A stretch of 57,321 bases of DNA, from assembly GCA_949287225.1 (NCBI GenBank), contig CASEFP010000149.1, forward strand, positions 1 through 57,321, in the 5' to 3' direction. Source of the stretch: an uncultured Lentisphaeria bacterium (GTDB lineage Bacteria; Verrucomicrobiota; Lentisphaeria; Victivallales; UBA1829). A program made the position numbers and the translations under genes. Shown here one piece after another: positions 8,388 through 17,676 of the stretch. A model generated the notes under the pieces. The model did not search any database and had not been told where the DNA came from. It saw only the letters and a program-made list of their open reading frames with translations. Every line of letters starts with the position of its first letter. Position 1 is the first letter of the stretch.

Positions 8388-8973
8388 AAAGGCGCTCTGC
8401 CGCCGCGCCCCGGAATTCCGGGAGCTCGTCCGCAAAATTGACCTTGACGGATTCGAGTGCATGGACGACCTGTTTCCCGCGCTGGTGCGGAGTATTCTTG
8501 CCCAGCAGCTTTCGGTCAAGGCGGCAGATACGATCTGCCGCCGCGTGGAAGAGCTTCTGGGAACTGTGACTCCTGAAACACTGGCAGCAGCCGAGCCTGA
8601 CGCGCTCCGGCGCTGCGGGGTCTCCGCGCGGAAGGTCACGTATCTGCGCGGGATCGCCGATGCCGCACTCACCGGGGCGATCGACTTTCATGCGCTCTCC
8701 CGCCTCTCCGACGCGGAAATCATAAATGAGCTTGTGAAGCTCAAAGGGGTCGGCGTATGGACTGCGGAAATGCTGCTCATTTTTGCGCTGGGCCGACCGG
8801 ATGTATTGAGCTTCCGCGATCTGGGAATCCGCCGGGGAATCATGCTCCTGAACGGTCTGGACCGTCTCACGGAGCAGGATTTCGCCTTTTACCGGAGGCG
8901 CTATTCCCCTTACGGAACACTGGTTTCGCTCTATCTCTGGCGGATCAAGGACGGCGGCCTGACCGTCCGCTGA
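8359..8973 (+). CDS. DNA-3-methyladenine glycosylase II, AlkA-type (HhH-GPD)
   Basis: A 204-residue base-excision repair enzyme that removes alkylated purines from DNA. It shows the HhH-GPD signature: helix-hairpin-helix LKGVGVWTAEMLLIF at about residues 130-145, and the catalytic Asp in SFRDLGIRRG shortly after. The AQQLSVKAADTI segment in the first third is typical of AlkA. Length fits the compact form that lacks the AlkA N-terminal domain. The ATG at 8359 is chosen because the protein then begins directly with the conserved domain; an in-frame start at 8308 lies deeper inside the previous gene. A 6-bp hairpin spans the end of the gene (8949-8968) with TTTTT at 8980. Confidence 0.85.
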   Translation: MKFQITQKDKKALCRRAPEFRELVRKIDLDGFECMDDLFPALVRSILAQQLSVKAADTICRRVEELLGTVTPETLAAAEPDALRRCGVSARKVTYLRGIADAALTGAIDFHALSRLSDAEIINELVKLKGVGVWTAEMLLIFALGRPDVLSFRDLGIRRGIMLLNGLDRLTEQDFAFYRRRYSPYGTLVSLYLWRIKDGGLTVR

Positions 8974-9009
8974 TTGAGGTTTTTCTCCTTCTTTTTCATC
9001 GGATGGGGG

Positions 9010-9037
9010 TTGACAAAACGTGTTTTCTGTTTATAAT
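9010..9037 (+). promoter_or_regulatory. Consensus promoter of cassette B
   Basis: A perfect TTGACA (9010-9015) and a perfect TATAAT (9032-9037) are 16 bp apart, the strongest promoter match in the window. The palindrome at 9038-9061 starts immediately after the -10 box, so a bound repressor would block initiation. Confidence 0.75.
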
Positions 9038-9061
9038 ATTACATGAAACATAACATGTAAT
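9038..9061 (+). promoter_or_regulatory. Palindromic operator candidate, ATTACATG-N8-CATGTAAT
   Basis: Perfect 8-bp arms at 9038-9045 and 9054-9061 lie between the -10 box and the regulator's start codon at 9075. Arm sequence differs from the cassette A site, which would keep the two regulators from cross-binding. Autoregulation is inferred. Confidence 0.65.
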
Positions 9062-9074
9062 GATTTTAGAGTGA

Positions 9075-10115
9075 ATGATGACGCAATCGCAGAAACTGTA
9101 TGAGGATTTGAGAACGGAGATTCTGGAGCGGCGGCTTCTTCCGGGGATGCTTCTTCCCTCGGAGAACGAGCTGTGCGAGCGATATTCGATCAGCCGCCCG
9201 ACGGTCCGGCGTGTTCAGGAAAAGCTCTGTGCGCAGAATCTGATCGAGAAGCGTCCGGGCGTCGGGACATTTGTGCGGGATATGAGCATGGGGACTTCCG
9301 AAACGGAAATGCCCGAACTGCGGATCGGCATTGACTGCCTGACGGAAACAGAGTCGTATTATTATGGAAAAGTGCTGCGCGGCGTGCAGAAATCCTCCTT
9401 CGGGGAAAACTGCATGTTCAGTCTGCTGACTCCCGGCAAGCTGAATCCGGATGAGTTGCCGCCGCAGCTGGACGTTCTTTTTCTGATGCGGATGGATCAT
9501 GCCTCACGGGAAGATTATCGGAGCCTTGCCGTCTGCGGCAAACCCGCGCTTCTGATCAACCGGATTCCCACAGAACCGGAAGTGGCTTATCTTACCGTCG
9601 ATCACAGGAAAGAAGCGGAACTGGCTGTAACGCATCTCCTGAAATCCGGCTGCCGCGACATTGCTCTTGCCGGTTTCGACACCGACAGCCCGAGCCTTGC
9701 GCCCCGTTCCCGCGGATGGGAAGACGCCTATCACCATGCCGGTCTGAATGCGCCTTATCATTTACGGATTTCCGTGGAGACCCTTCTTCATGCAAAGGAA
9801 AAGGTCAGAGAGTTCATCCGCACACAGCAGTTTTCCGCGATATTCTTTACCAATGCCGCAATGCTGCGTACTTTCCAGCAGGAATTTCTCCAATGCCGGC
9901 GAGAGCGGATGGATTCGCTGGAACTGATGTGTTTCGACGATCTGGATCAGATTCAGGAATATCGCGACCTTGTGTGCAGTTTCGTCCGGATGCCCCTGGA
10001 ACAGATGGGGGAAATGGCAATCGAGTATCTGCGTAAAAAGAAGGCGGATCCGGATTATCCTGTGCTGCGCAGACTGCTGCCGTGCAGCATGGTGATCCGC
10101 CACCGTGCAGAATAG
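9075..10115 (+). CDS. GntR-headed transcriptional regulator with LacI-type sensor domain
   Basis: A 346-residue regulator of cassette B. The GntR winged helix spans about residues 5-70 (LPSENELCERYSISRPTV, then EKRPGVGTFV). The rest is a LacI-like sensor (LLINRIPTEPEVAYLTVDH, then IALAGFDTD). Start choice is between adjacent ATGs at 9075 and 9078; the first is used. It lies just behind a consensus promoter and a perfect palindrome, and 45 nt ahead of a prepilin-like gene, the same spacing as in cassette A. Expected to repress the cassette until a sugar ligand binds; the ligand is likely a GH16 product but this is untested. Confidence 0.82.
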   Translation: MMTQSQKLYEDLRTEILERRLLPGMLLPSENELCERYSISRPTVRRVQEKLCAQNLIEKRPGVGTFVRDMSMGTSETEMPELRIGIDCLTETESYYYGKVLRGVQKSSFGENCMFSLLTPGKLNPDELPPQLDVLFLMRMDHASREDYRSLAVCGKPALLINRIPTEPEVAYLTVDHRKEAELAVTHLLKSGCRDIALAGFDTDSPSLAPRSRGWEDAYHHAGLNAPYHLRISVETLLHAKEKVREFIRTQQFSAIFFTNAAMLRTFQQEFLQCRRERMDSLELMCFDDLDQIQEYRDLVCSFVRMPLEQMGEMAIEYLRKKKADPDYPVLRRLLPCSMVIRHRAE

Positions 10116-10160
10116 AAGATCATTTATGAAATATGACAGGAAATATAAGGAGAGATGGAG

Positions 10161-10931
10161 ATGAAAAGAACACAATTTACCTTGATCGAGCTCCTGGTCG
10201 TAATTGCAATCATCGCCATTCTGGCTTCCATGCTCCTGCCGGCACTGAGTCATGCCCGCGATATGGCAAAACGCATCAGCTGTGCAGGAAATATCCGGCA
10301 GATCGGAATGGGAATTATCCAGTATGGCCTGGAGGCAAGTGACATCATTCTGCCGGCCACGGTTTCCTCCAGCGACCCGACCTACAACCGGGGTCTGGTC
10401 TGGAGCGGATTTTCCAATGATGTCTGGCCGCGGCTTGCGGCTCCTTACTTCGGAGTCGACTGTTCGCAACCGCCTGCCACAGGGAATCCCACTCATTATT
10501 ACGTTGCGAGCCGGCAGCGGAAAGGGATTGTAAAGTGTCCGGCAATGAACAATGACGTCGCCTATATCGGTTTTCTGCATTACGCGATGCCTGGTCAACT
10601 GTCACAGGGCACCTCCAGACTTCCGGACAAATTCACCAAGGTAAAATCGTCAGCCCGCCGGACACTGATTCTGGATTCGTATTATTATACACCTGCAATG
10701 TCCAGTTTCCACTGGCCGGAACCCGTAATTGTTTATGAGCCGGGGAGCACGGTATATACAGGAACTTATCTGGTGTCGTCCTGGGGAGCTGGAATTTCCC
10801 GGCGCAGACACCGCAATTCGACCAATGTGGCATTTCTGGACGGTCATGTTGAAAACGTCACTGCCACCGCACTCCGGATACAGTGCTATGCCTCTACAGC
10901 AAAAGGTGGAATGTTGTGGTATAACGATTAA
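10161..10931 (+). CDS. Prepilin-like H-x9-DG secreted protein of cassette B
   Basis: A 256-residue protein with a very short leader (MKRTQ) before [28 protein letters not shown] helix residues. The C-terminal region carries H-x9-DG (a His in RHRNSTN, then DGHV). The residue before Phe is Gln, not Gly, so cleavage by a standard prepilin peptidase is uncertain. ATG 10161 is preferred over ATG 10155 because AAGGAGAG at 10147-10154 would abut the earlier start. It lies 45 nt after the regulator and 32 nt before the GH16 gene, the same position as its counterparts in cassettes A and C. A surface, binding or pseudopilin role is inferred. Confidence 0.8.
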   Translation: MKRTQFTLIELLVVIAIIAILASMLLPALSHARDMAKRISCAGNIRQIGMGIIQYGLEASDIILPATVSSSDPTYNRGLVWSGFSNDVWPRLAAPYFGVDCSQPPATGNPTHYYVASRQRKGIVKCPAMNNDVAYIGFLHYAMPGQLSQGTSRLPDKFTKVKSSARRTLILDSYYYTPAMSSFHWPEPVIVYEPGSTVYTGTYLVSSWGAGISRRRHRNSTNVAFLDGHVENVTATALRIQCYASTAKGGMLWYND

Positions 10932-10963
10932 AAGAACCTTCAAAAAAATAAGGATGAAGCAGA

Positions 10964-13900
10964 ATGCGAATCGGGATATTGCCGGGGATCTTATGTGCCG
11001 CCTGTATGGCGGCTTCCGCTGCGGAACTGACCTTGGACGGAGCCTTCCGCGAAACGACGGATAACGGGAAACCGAAAAACTGGGTGTTTCATCCGTGGTC
11101 CGGCTTTCAGCCGTTTGCCGAAGCCGCTGTAACGCCGAACGGGGACGGGAATCACAATATTTTAACTTTGCGGAATGTCAACGCGCAGTACGGCGCAGTG
11201 ATCCGGACGGCAAAACGGCAGTCCGGGCAATCCGGCGACACGGTCAGAATCTCGTTCCGGGCACGCGGAAAGGGGACTGGTTCCGTCACTCTTTATTTCT
11301 ATACGAAAGCCGGCGCCTGGAACCGGACCGCCGAAAGCCTGAAATACAAACTTACTCCGGAATGGAATGCGCAGACATTCGCATTCACCATCGCCAACGG
11401 GCCCTTCGGTGAAACAACGGAATTTGATGTCTGCCTCGGGGTGGACAAAGGCGGAGAGCTCGATATCTCCTCCCTGCATGTGGATCTGACAGAAGGGAAA
11501 TACCGCGGCAATTTCACATTCCCGAAAGAATGGAGCGCGTTTGCTCCCGTCGACAAGTCCTATCAGCCGACAGAAGCAGAACTCAACACAATTCCCGCGA
11601 AACTGAACGGTGTCCCGGCACGCCGGATTCTCAGGAACAGTCAGAAAATCAACTTTGCACCGCTTCTCGGCACAGGAGCGGAAAAATGCGGCTGGGTGTT
11701 CGGCGAAGTCAACCTCCCTGCAGAGGCGAACTGCACAATCGGCACAGGCGCCGACTGGTGGATGGAACTCTATGTCAACGGGAAAAAAGTTGTTGACACC
11801 ATGAAGACGGGAAACATCAAAGTGCCGGTTGCGATGAACAATTACCTGCCTCTAGTCCGGATGAAAAAGGGTCGTAATATCATCGCAGCAAAACTGCTCA
11901 CCGGCCGTGCAAGTTCTCTGCTCTATCTGGCAGCTCCCGATGAACTGCGCGCGCTTCAAGGGAAAATCAAACTAGAAAAGATTCTCTGGATCGAAAACTT
12001 CGATGGGAAAAACGTAACCTGCACAGGCAGACCGGAACAGATTCAGGGATATCCCACGCCCGGACTCCTCGCGCTGACCGGACAGGGCGTATTCAGAACC
12101 GCATCTGAAATCCCCATTCGTCCGCCGCGCACACAGCTTGCTGTTCCGACGGATCAGGAGAGATATGCCGCCATCGGGATCCGCATTCAAAACTTCGGAC
12201 AGAAACAACGCCGGAACTCCTGTCTCTCGTTTCTCTTTGACGCAAACGCCAGGACGTTCCGCGCCGAAGTGGAACATCGCGCGGACGCCGATCTGCTGAC
12301 GATCCGTTTCAAGCAGAATGGAGAAACGCTTGCCGCCGAAACGGTTCCCTACCGGGTACTGCCTGCTGATTTTCTCTTTGCCGCGGCCAGAAACGGACAG
12401 TATGCCATGACAGTGAACAGCCTCGCGGACAGCAGTTCCCGCTGTTTCCGCGGGGAAAGCGGATTTTTTATCGGCCTGAAACAGATGAATGCAAGTCTGC
12501 TGTTCTCCGCAGAGAAAGGGGGGCAAGCAGAGATCACCGTGGACAACTATCTGACCGGATTTGCGGGAAATGACACGGGCGAACTCCGGGTGCCCTTCCG
12601 GGTTGCACGGGAAAAGACTTTTGATCCGGTCAAGGCCGGCTGGAAACTGGTTTTCTCGGATGAATTCAACGGCACAGAGCTGGATCGGAAAAAATGGTTC
12701 CATGCCTACAACAGTCTTCCGGAGCGATTGAAACTCAAGGACGGGAAACTGGTCATTACCGCCGACTGGAACCGGGAGAAAACCAGAGTCAACAGCGCCA
12801 GCATCTACACGCATCAGGATTTTCTTTACGGCTACTTCGAAGCCAGGGTCAAGTTCCGCAAGGAATCCGGCTGGTGGTCGGCGTTCTGGCTCTGCACGCT
12901 TTCCCCCTCAAACGCTTTTCTGGACGGCTTTGAAATCGACATTTACGAGGATTACTATCTGCGTGCCAAAGCTCCGGGCGGCAAACCGGGCGACACACTG
13001 GATCATAATCTGCATCTTTTCGCGGGCGGAGGACTGAAAAGCTGGAATTATCACAGCAAACTGCCGGGGTCCATAGATGATTTCTACGTCATCGGCTGCA
13101 AATGGACCCCGTTTGAAATTTCCTACTATATGAACGGGAAACTGATGTCCAGCACGGCAAATCACAGTCCGTACGACTCAGTGACCTTTGATCCGTTCCA
13201 TCACGGCACAGGAGTTTCGCCGCTGAAAGCAATTCTGAGCGGCTGCTGCGGGAAATCCGGCGGAGATCCGAAAGACGGACGCTTCCCAGAGGATTTCCAG
13301 GTCGATTATGTCCGAATCTACGAATATCCGGCACAGGATACTCTGCAGATTTCCGTAACCACCCGGGAAACAGAGAATTTCACCCTTCCGCTCGGCGGGA
13401 AAATCAGTTTCCATGCGGATGTAAGGCCTTCCGTAAAAACCAGTTCGAAAATTACCGGCGTTTATCTGATGGATTCCGGTTTCCTGCTGGATTACAAGAC
13501 GGAACCGCCCTATGACTTTGAAGTCAGTTTGACGAAAGAGTATTACGATACCACGCATTACGTCAAACCCGGACGCAGCGGCAAACGGATTGAACTTGCC
13601 CCTGGACTTCATGCCTATTCCGTCATGGCACAGTCAGCCGACGGACGGGTTGCCAGTTCAAAGCCTCTGATCCGTTTTCTTTCGAATAAAAAGGGTGCAA
13701 GCAGGCCGTATCAGGGCATTCCCGCGGAAGTACCCGGGATCATACCCCTTTCCCGCTATGACGAGGGAGGGCAGAATATCGCCTATTTTGATACCACCCC
13801 GGAAAATCATACAGATAAAACAGGAACATTCCGACCGGGAGAAGCTGTAGACGCAGGACAGGAAATGATCGGCCATGTGAGTTGCGGAGAATGGCTGAAT

Positions 13901-14167
13901 TATACCCTTCAGGTCAAAAAGACCGGACGTTATCAGGCAATCCTCCGTTACGGCACACCGATGACTACGCCGCGCGGCATTCTGCTTTTGATTGACGGGC
14001 AGCCTGTGGGAGAAATTTCTGTCCGCGCCCATGCGGCGAATCATTTCGGAGTAGATACGGAATCCGTGCTCAAGGGGATCCACCTCTCCGCAGGGAAACA
14101 TCTGCTGACACTGGTGTGCCTGCGGGGAGCGGTGAACATGTCAAGAATTGAATTCAAACCGGAGTAA
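10964..14167 (+). CDS. Secreted multidomain glycoside hydrolase, GH16 with carbohydrate-binding regions
   Basis: A 1067-residue secreted protein with a signal peptide ending near SAAE (residue 20). The N-terminal third looks like beta-sandwich carbohydrate-binding modules (CBM4/9-like at about 20-180). A GH16 domain lies around residues 555-790, with LVFSDEFNG at its start and the catalytic ExDxxE motif in FEIDIYED. A C-terminal CBM6-like region (CGEWLNYTLQV, then GRYQAILRYG) closes the protein. GH16 enzymes cleave beta-1,3/1,4-glucans or galactans (laminarin, agar, porphyran, keratan-type chains) with retention. It is the last gene of cassette B and is followed by a hairpin. Substrate choice cannot be decided by eye. 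Confidence 0.82.
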   Translation: MRIGILPGILCAACMAASAAELTLDGAFRETTDNGKPKNWVFHPWSGFQPFAEAAVTPNGDGNHNILTLRNVNAQYGAVIRTAKRQSGQSGDTVRISFRARGKGTGSVTLYFYTKAGAWNRTAESLKYKLTPEWNAQTFAFTIANGPFGETTEFDVCLGVDKGGELDISSLHVDLTEGKYRGNFTFPKEWSAFAPVDKSYQPTEAELNTIPAKLNGVPARRILRNSQKINFAPLLGTGAEKCGWVFGEVNLPAEANCTIGTGADWWMELYVNGKKVVDTMKTGNIKVPVAMNNYLPLVRMKKGRNIIAAKLLTGRASSLLYLAAPDELRALQGKIKLEKILWIENFDGKNVTCTGRPEQIQGYPTPGLLALTGQGVFRTASEIPIRPPRTQLAVPTDQERYAAIGIRIQNFGQKQRRNSCLSFLFDANARTFRAEVEHRADADLLTIRFKQNGETLAAETVPYRVLPADFLFAAARNGQYAMTVNSLADSSSRCFRGESGFFIGLKQMNASLLFSAEKGGQAEITVDNYLTGFAGNDTGELRVPFRVAREKTFDPVKAGWKLVFSDEFNGTELDRKKWFHAYNSLPERLKLKDGKLVITADWNREKTRVNSASIYTHQDFLYGYFEARVKFRKESGWWSAFWLCTLSPSNAFLDGFEIDIYEDYYLRAKAPGGKPGDTLDHNLHLFAGGGLKSWNYHSKLPGSIDDFYVIGCKWTPFEISYYMNGKLMSSTANHSPYDSVTFDPFHHGTGVSPLKAILSGCCGKSGGDPKDGRFPEDFQVDYVRIYEYPAQDTLQISVTTRETENFTLPLGGKISFHADVRPSVKTSSKITGVYLMDSGFLLDYKTEPPYDFEVSLTKEYYDTTHYVKPGRSGKRIELAPGLHAYSVMAQSADGRVASSKPLIRFLSNKKGASRPYQGIPAEVPGIIPLSRYDEGGQNIAYFDTTPENHTDKTGTFRPGEAVDAGQEMIGHVSCGEWLNYTLQVKKTGRYQAILRYGTPMTTPRGILLLIDGQPVGEISVRAHAANHFGVDTESVLKGIHLSAGKHLLTLVCLRGAVNMSRIEFKPE

Positions 14168-14188
14168 TCCTTCTTTGATGCCAGATGA

Positions 14189-14218
14189 GACCGTTTCCGG
14201 GATACACGGGAAACGGTC
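14189..14218 (+). terminator. 10-bp stem-loop after the GH16 gene
   Basis: GACCGTTTCC (14189-14198) and GGAAACGGTC (14209-14218) pair perfectly around a 10-nt loop, 21 nt after the stop codon. No T-tract follows, yet the position fits the end of cassette B. Confidence 0.55.
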
Positions 14219-14722
14219 CCGTGTAAAATTCATAAGGACAGGCGGAAGCACCATCCCGCTCTCTCCGGACAGGAGTGTAACATAGAAGCGGGACGTATCG
14301 GTCGAAAATCAAATCCGCCAAGACGGCATCCGCATAAAGCGAAGTGCAAACTGTGGAAATCAGGTGCAGGAGTTATGCATGATCATTCGGATCATGCATC
14401 GGTTCCCCCCTGCAATGAATCATCAGGAGATATTCCGGACTCAAGTTCAGAAAGGGCAGTTTTTCCTGATTTGGAAAAATTAGTTCCCTAGCGGGATGCT
14501 CTGCATCGCAAAAATGCTTCTTGTTCTCCTCTCAATCCTGGTACGGTTCTGTTGCACAAACTGGAGACTACAGGCGGAATCCCCGATACGAGCGTGTAAT
14601 CTGCACCGGGCTTGTTTATTCTTTACTGATACAGGAACAGCATAGGCAGAATAAAATCACGTTCTGACTGGAAATCGCAATCTTCATGCGGTATATTCTC
14701 CGTATAAAAAGGAGGAAGAAAT
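14219..14722. other. Gene-poor gap between cassette B and the glyoxalase
   Basis: I see no convincing coding sequence or RNA gene here. Contents are a perfect 25-nt hairpin at 14375-14399 and an AT-richer stretch before the glyoxalase gene. A GGTTCTGTTGCACAAACT string near 14534 faintly recalls insertion-sequence ends, but I found no partner end. Confidence 0.5.
14375..14399. repeat. Perfect 10-bp inverted repeat with 5-nt spacer
   Basis: ATGCATGATC (14375-14384) and GATCATGCAT (14390-14399) flank ATTCG. It is isolated in the gap, more than 150 nt from the previous gene. It could be a protein-binding palindrome, an RNA hairpin or debris of a mobile element. Confidence 0.6.
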
Positions 14723-15094
14723 ATGAAGTTCAGAATGGTTCACAACAACTTCAATGTGCTTGATCTCCAGAAAAGCTTGAAATTTTATGCGGATGCGTTC
14801 GATATGCGCGAAGTCCGGCGGATCGAGGCGAAGGACGGAAGCTTCATCATCGTCTATCTGGAGGACGGAAACAGCTCTCACCAGCTGGAATTGACCTGGC
14901 TCCGAAACCGCAAGGAGCCGTACAATCTTGGAGACAATGAATTTCATCTGGCATTCAAAGTCGATGACTATGATGCCGCTCACGCCCGTCATGAAAAAAT
15001 GGGCTGCATCTGCTACGAGAATCCCGACATGCACATTTACTTCGTGAACGATCCCGACGACTACTGGCTTGAGGTCATCCCGGAAAAATTTTGA
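14723..15094 (+). CDS. Glyoxalase I-like enzyme (VOC superfamily)
   Basis: A 123-residue single-module glyoxalase I (lactoylglutathione lyase type). The four metal-ligand positions can be placed: His7 in MVHNN, Glu in QLELTW, His in EFHLAFKV, and Glu in YWLEVIP near the C-terminus. Length is typical of bacterial GloA. It would convert the hemithioacetal of methylglyoxal and a thiol to the lactoyl thioester in the cytoplasm. The ribosome site AGGAGG lies a few bases before the ATG. It stands alone. Whether this organism uses glutathione is unknown, so the natural thiol is uncertain. Confidence 0.8.
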   Translation: MKFRMVHNNFNVLDLQKSLKFYADAFDMREVRRIEAKDGSFIIVYLEDGNSSHQLELTWLRNRKEPYNLGDNEFHLAFKVDDYDAAHARHEKMGCICYENPDMHIYFVNDPDDYWLEVIPEKF

Positions 15095-15380
15095 ATGATT
15101 TGACCGTAAAATCAGACGTTGTACACAGACAGCACGTGTATTCCGGGAAAAAAGATAAAATCCTGCTGCTCTCGAAAGAAAAAACTTACGCACCGGCGCA
15201 GGAGCTTGCGCCTTGAATCGCAATTCCTGTTCCGGTCTCCCCTCTGCCGCAATGCGCAGAATCCCTTTTTCCAAAAGCAAATCCGGCTTTTTTTGAAGGA
15301 TTGACACATTTCCGATTGGCATATTGGCTGTTTACGCGCTAGATTACACTTTGAAAAGATTTTACGGGAGACCACTCAAA

Positions 15381-16757
15381 ATGGAGAAAGACAAGACCAT
15401 TCTCTGCATCGGCGCCGGCTATGTCGGCGGCCCGACCATGGCCATGATCGCGGCAAAATGCCCGGAATATAAAGTGACCGTCGCAGACATCAATGCGGAC
15501 CGCATCGCCCGCTGGAACTCGGACAAACTCCCGATCTACGAACCGGGGCTTGAGGAACTTGTCGCTCGCTCCCGCGGACGCAATCTCTTCTTCACGACCG
15601 ACCTCGAACGCGGCATCCGCGAATCGAAAATTATCTTCGTCAGCGTCAACACCCCCACAAAAACCTTCGGCTCCGGCGCGGGAAAGGCCGCCGACCTCCA
15701 GTTCTGGGAAAAATCCGCGCGCCTCATCGTCGAATGCGCGACAGAGGATAAGATCGTGGTCGAAAAAAGCACCCTCCCCGTGCGCGCCGCCGAGGCGATT
15801 CACCGCATCCTCCAGTCCAACACCAAGGGGCTGAACTTCTCCGTGCTCTCCAACCCGGAGTTTCTGGCCGAAGGCACCGCCATATCCGACCTTGAGAATC
15901 CCGACCGCGTCCTGATCGGTTCCATGACCACGCCCGACGGACACGAATCCATGGAGCAGCTCGTCGATATCTATGCGCACTGGGTCCCGCAGGAAAAAAT
16001 CCTCACGACCAATGTCTGGAGCAGCGAAATGTCCAAACTGGTCTCCAACGCAATGCTCGCACAGAGAATCTCCTCCATCAACAGCATCTCGGCGCTCTGC
16101 GAAAAGACCGAGGCAGATATTCAGGAGGTCTCCCACGCCATCGGCATGGATTCGCGCATCGGCAGCAAGTTCCTGCGCGCGGGCGTCGGCTTCGGCGGCT
16201 CCTGCTTCAAAAAGGACATCCTCAATCTGGTTTATCTCTGCGAATGCTACAATCTGCCGGAGGTCGCCGCCTACTGGGAACAGGTCGTCAAAATGAACGA
16301 ATACCAGGAACGGCGTTTCGCCGAACGCATCGTGCGGAACATGTTCAACACGGTTTCCAATAAACGGATCGCGCTGTTCGGTTTCGCCTTCAAGGCGGAC
16401 ACCGGCGATACGCGCGAATCCCCTGCGATCCACATTTCCAAACTGTTGCTCGGGGAACACGCCTCGCTTGCGATTTACGATCCAAAGGCAATTGAAAACG
16501 CACGGATTGACCTCGCGGACGCCCAAGGGAAAATCGAATATTTTGAAGATCCCTACGAAGCGGTCCGGGGCGCACATGCAATCGCCCTCATCACGGATTG
16601 GAAAGAGTTCAACTCTTACGATTACGAGCGGATTTTCACTCTGATGGAAAAACCCGCCTTCCTGTTCGACGGACGGAATGTTCTTGACCACAGGAGCCTT
16701 TATTCGCTCGGATTCAATGTGTTTCCGCTCGGGAAACCGCCCATGACGCATTTCTGA
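15381..16757 (+). CDS. ugd: UDP-glucose 6-dehydrogenase, animal-type subfamily
   Basis: A 458-residue enzyme that oxidises UDP-glucose to UDP-glucuronate with two NAD+. It has the Rossmann motif GAGYVGGPT at the N-terminus and the catalytic Cys in [11 protein letters not shown]. It also carries stretches typical of the animal/plant subfamily ([42 protein letters not shown]). The usual short bacterial Ugd (about 390-440 residues) lacks the PTMA and NTPTKT wording. The start at ATG 15381 has GGGAG upstream; an in-frame TTG at 15324 lies further up. TTGGCA (15316) with TAGATT (15340) is a possible promoter. The product would feed capsule, exopolysaccharide or lipopolysaccharide synthesis. Confidence 0.9.
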   Translation: MEKDKTILCIGAGYVGGPTMAMIAAKCPEYKVTVADINADRIARWNSDKLPIYEPGLEELVARSRGRNLFFTTDLERGIRESKIIFVSVNTPTKTFGSGAGKAADLQFWEKSARLIVECATEDKIVVEKSTLPVRAAEAIHRILQSNTKGLNFSVLSNPEFLAEGTAISDLENPDRVLIGSMTTPDGHESMEQLVDIYAHWVPQEKILTTNVWSSEMSKLVSNAMLAQRISSINSISALCEKTEADIQEVSHAIGMDSRIGSKFLRAGVGFGGSCFKKDILNLVYLCECYNLPEVAAYWEQVVKMNEYQERRFAERIVRNMFNTVSNKRIALFGFAFKADTGDTRESPAIHISKLLLGEHASLAIYDPKAIENARIDLADAQGKIEYFEDPYEAVRGAHAIALITDWKEFNSYDYERIFTLMEKPAFLFDGRNVLDHRSLYSLGFNVFPLGKPPMTHF

Positions 16758-16808
16758 TCCGGGATGGATCGACACCAGGCAAACGGTTAACATACGGGAA
16801 GAGGTCCC

Positions 16809-17465
16809 ATGAGCAAAGAAGCATTTGTGATGGACAATCTGCACAGGATCAGCGGCCAGATCGCCGAGGCCGCGCGCAAGGGTGCTCCCGTGACGGATGA
16901 TGAAGAGTCCGGACCGGAAAACACCGCCGGGGCACAGATGGAGATTCCCCGGGAAAAACCGCGTGAAAAATTGAGTCCGGAAACCGAACGCGCCCTGCAG
17001 CTGCGACATGAGGAATACGCGCGCTTCAAATCCGATCTGACCGCGCGCCTGACGGAAGCGGAAGCGGAAGCTGCCGCTGCTTCCGCGCGTTACCGCAAAT
17101 CCGCCGACGAATTCTATGCTGCTGAAATGAAATTCGCCGAAGCGCTCCGGAAAATCGAACATCTTGCCGAACCGGATGTCCACGCCCGCGACTATCAGAT
17201 CCGTCTCGCGGAGGTCTGCCGCACCCTGGAACTGATCCGTCTCGAAATGATCGCCCAGAAAGGCCGCCTGGAATATCCGGATGCGAAGTCGGCACAACCG
17301 GGGACGAAATCCGAAATCAATCTCTTTTCGGAAATGGCGTCCATCTCTTTCTCCCAGCTCATCCGGATCGGCTTCGGCATCGGACTGCCTCTCCTGATCG
17401 TGCTTCTGGTCAGCAGCATTCTGATCGGAACTGTCATTGCTTTGACCTTCCGCCTGGGGATCTGA
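16809..17465 (+). CDS. Membrane-anchored coiled-coil protein of unknown function
   Basis: A 218-residue protein I do not recognise. Residues about 55-150 are rich in Glu, Ala, Lys and Arg with heptad-like spacing and probably form a coiled coil. A single strong membrane segment occupies about residues 185-213 (IGLPLLIVLLVSSILIG). No signal peptide is seen, so it is likely tail-anchored with its coiled coil in the cytoplasm. AGAGG precedes the ATG. The next gene starts one nucleotide after its stop codon, implying coupled translation with another small tail-anchored protein. Confidence 0.7.
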   Translation: MSKEAFVMDNLHRISGQIAEAARKGAPVTDDEESGPENTAGAQMEIPREKPREKLSPETERALQLRHEEYARFKSDLTARLTEAEAEAAAASARYRKSADEFYAAEMKFAEALRKIEHLAEPDVHARDYQIRLAEVCRTLELIRLEMIAQKGRLEYPDAKSAQPGTKSEINLFSEMASISFSQLIRIGFGIGLPLLIVLLVSSILIGTVIALTFRLGI

Positions 17466-17466
17466 C

Positions 17467-17667
17467 ATGCGCCGCCCGATTGAGGAAATCGACTACTTCT
17501 CGCGCGATGACGACCGCAGACGTCTGACGGAATATCTGCGCAACGGAAACTTCAAGAAAATCGCCGGAATGAAAGAGCTCGGCGGCGATCTGAGGCGGCA
17601 CCGCATCATTTTCTGCTGCGTGGTGTCGCTCTTTCTCCTGACCGGGCTCTTTTTCGTCCTGTTTTAG
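17467..17667 (+). CDS. Small tail-anchored membrane protein
   Basis: A 66-residue protein with a charged N-terminal half (EEIDYFSRDDDRRR) and one C-terminal membrane segment (about residues 42-65, FCCVVSLFLLTGLFFVLF). It is immediately downstream of the coiled-coil membrane protein, with GGGGA before the ATG, and 9 nt before the MBL hydrolase gene. The charge pattern and topology suggest it partners the upstream protein. No family is recognised. Confidence 0.6.
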   Translation: MRRPIEEIDYFSRDDDRRRLTEYLRNGNFKKIAGMKELGGDLRRHRIIFCCVVSLFLLTGLFFVLF

Positions 17668-17676
17668 GAGGTTTTC

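Noticed and set aside
14530..14560. Possible insertion-sequence end (GGTTCTGTTGCACAAACT)
   Set aside because: No matching second end, no transposase remnant and no target duplication could be seen.
15339..17468. 709-residue open frame on the minus strand
   Set aside because: Antisense to the UDP-glucose dehydrogenase and the coiled-coil gene; its sequence has no motif.
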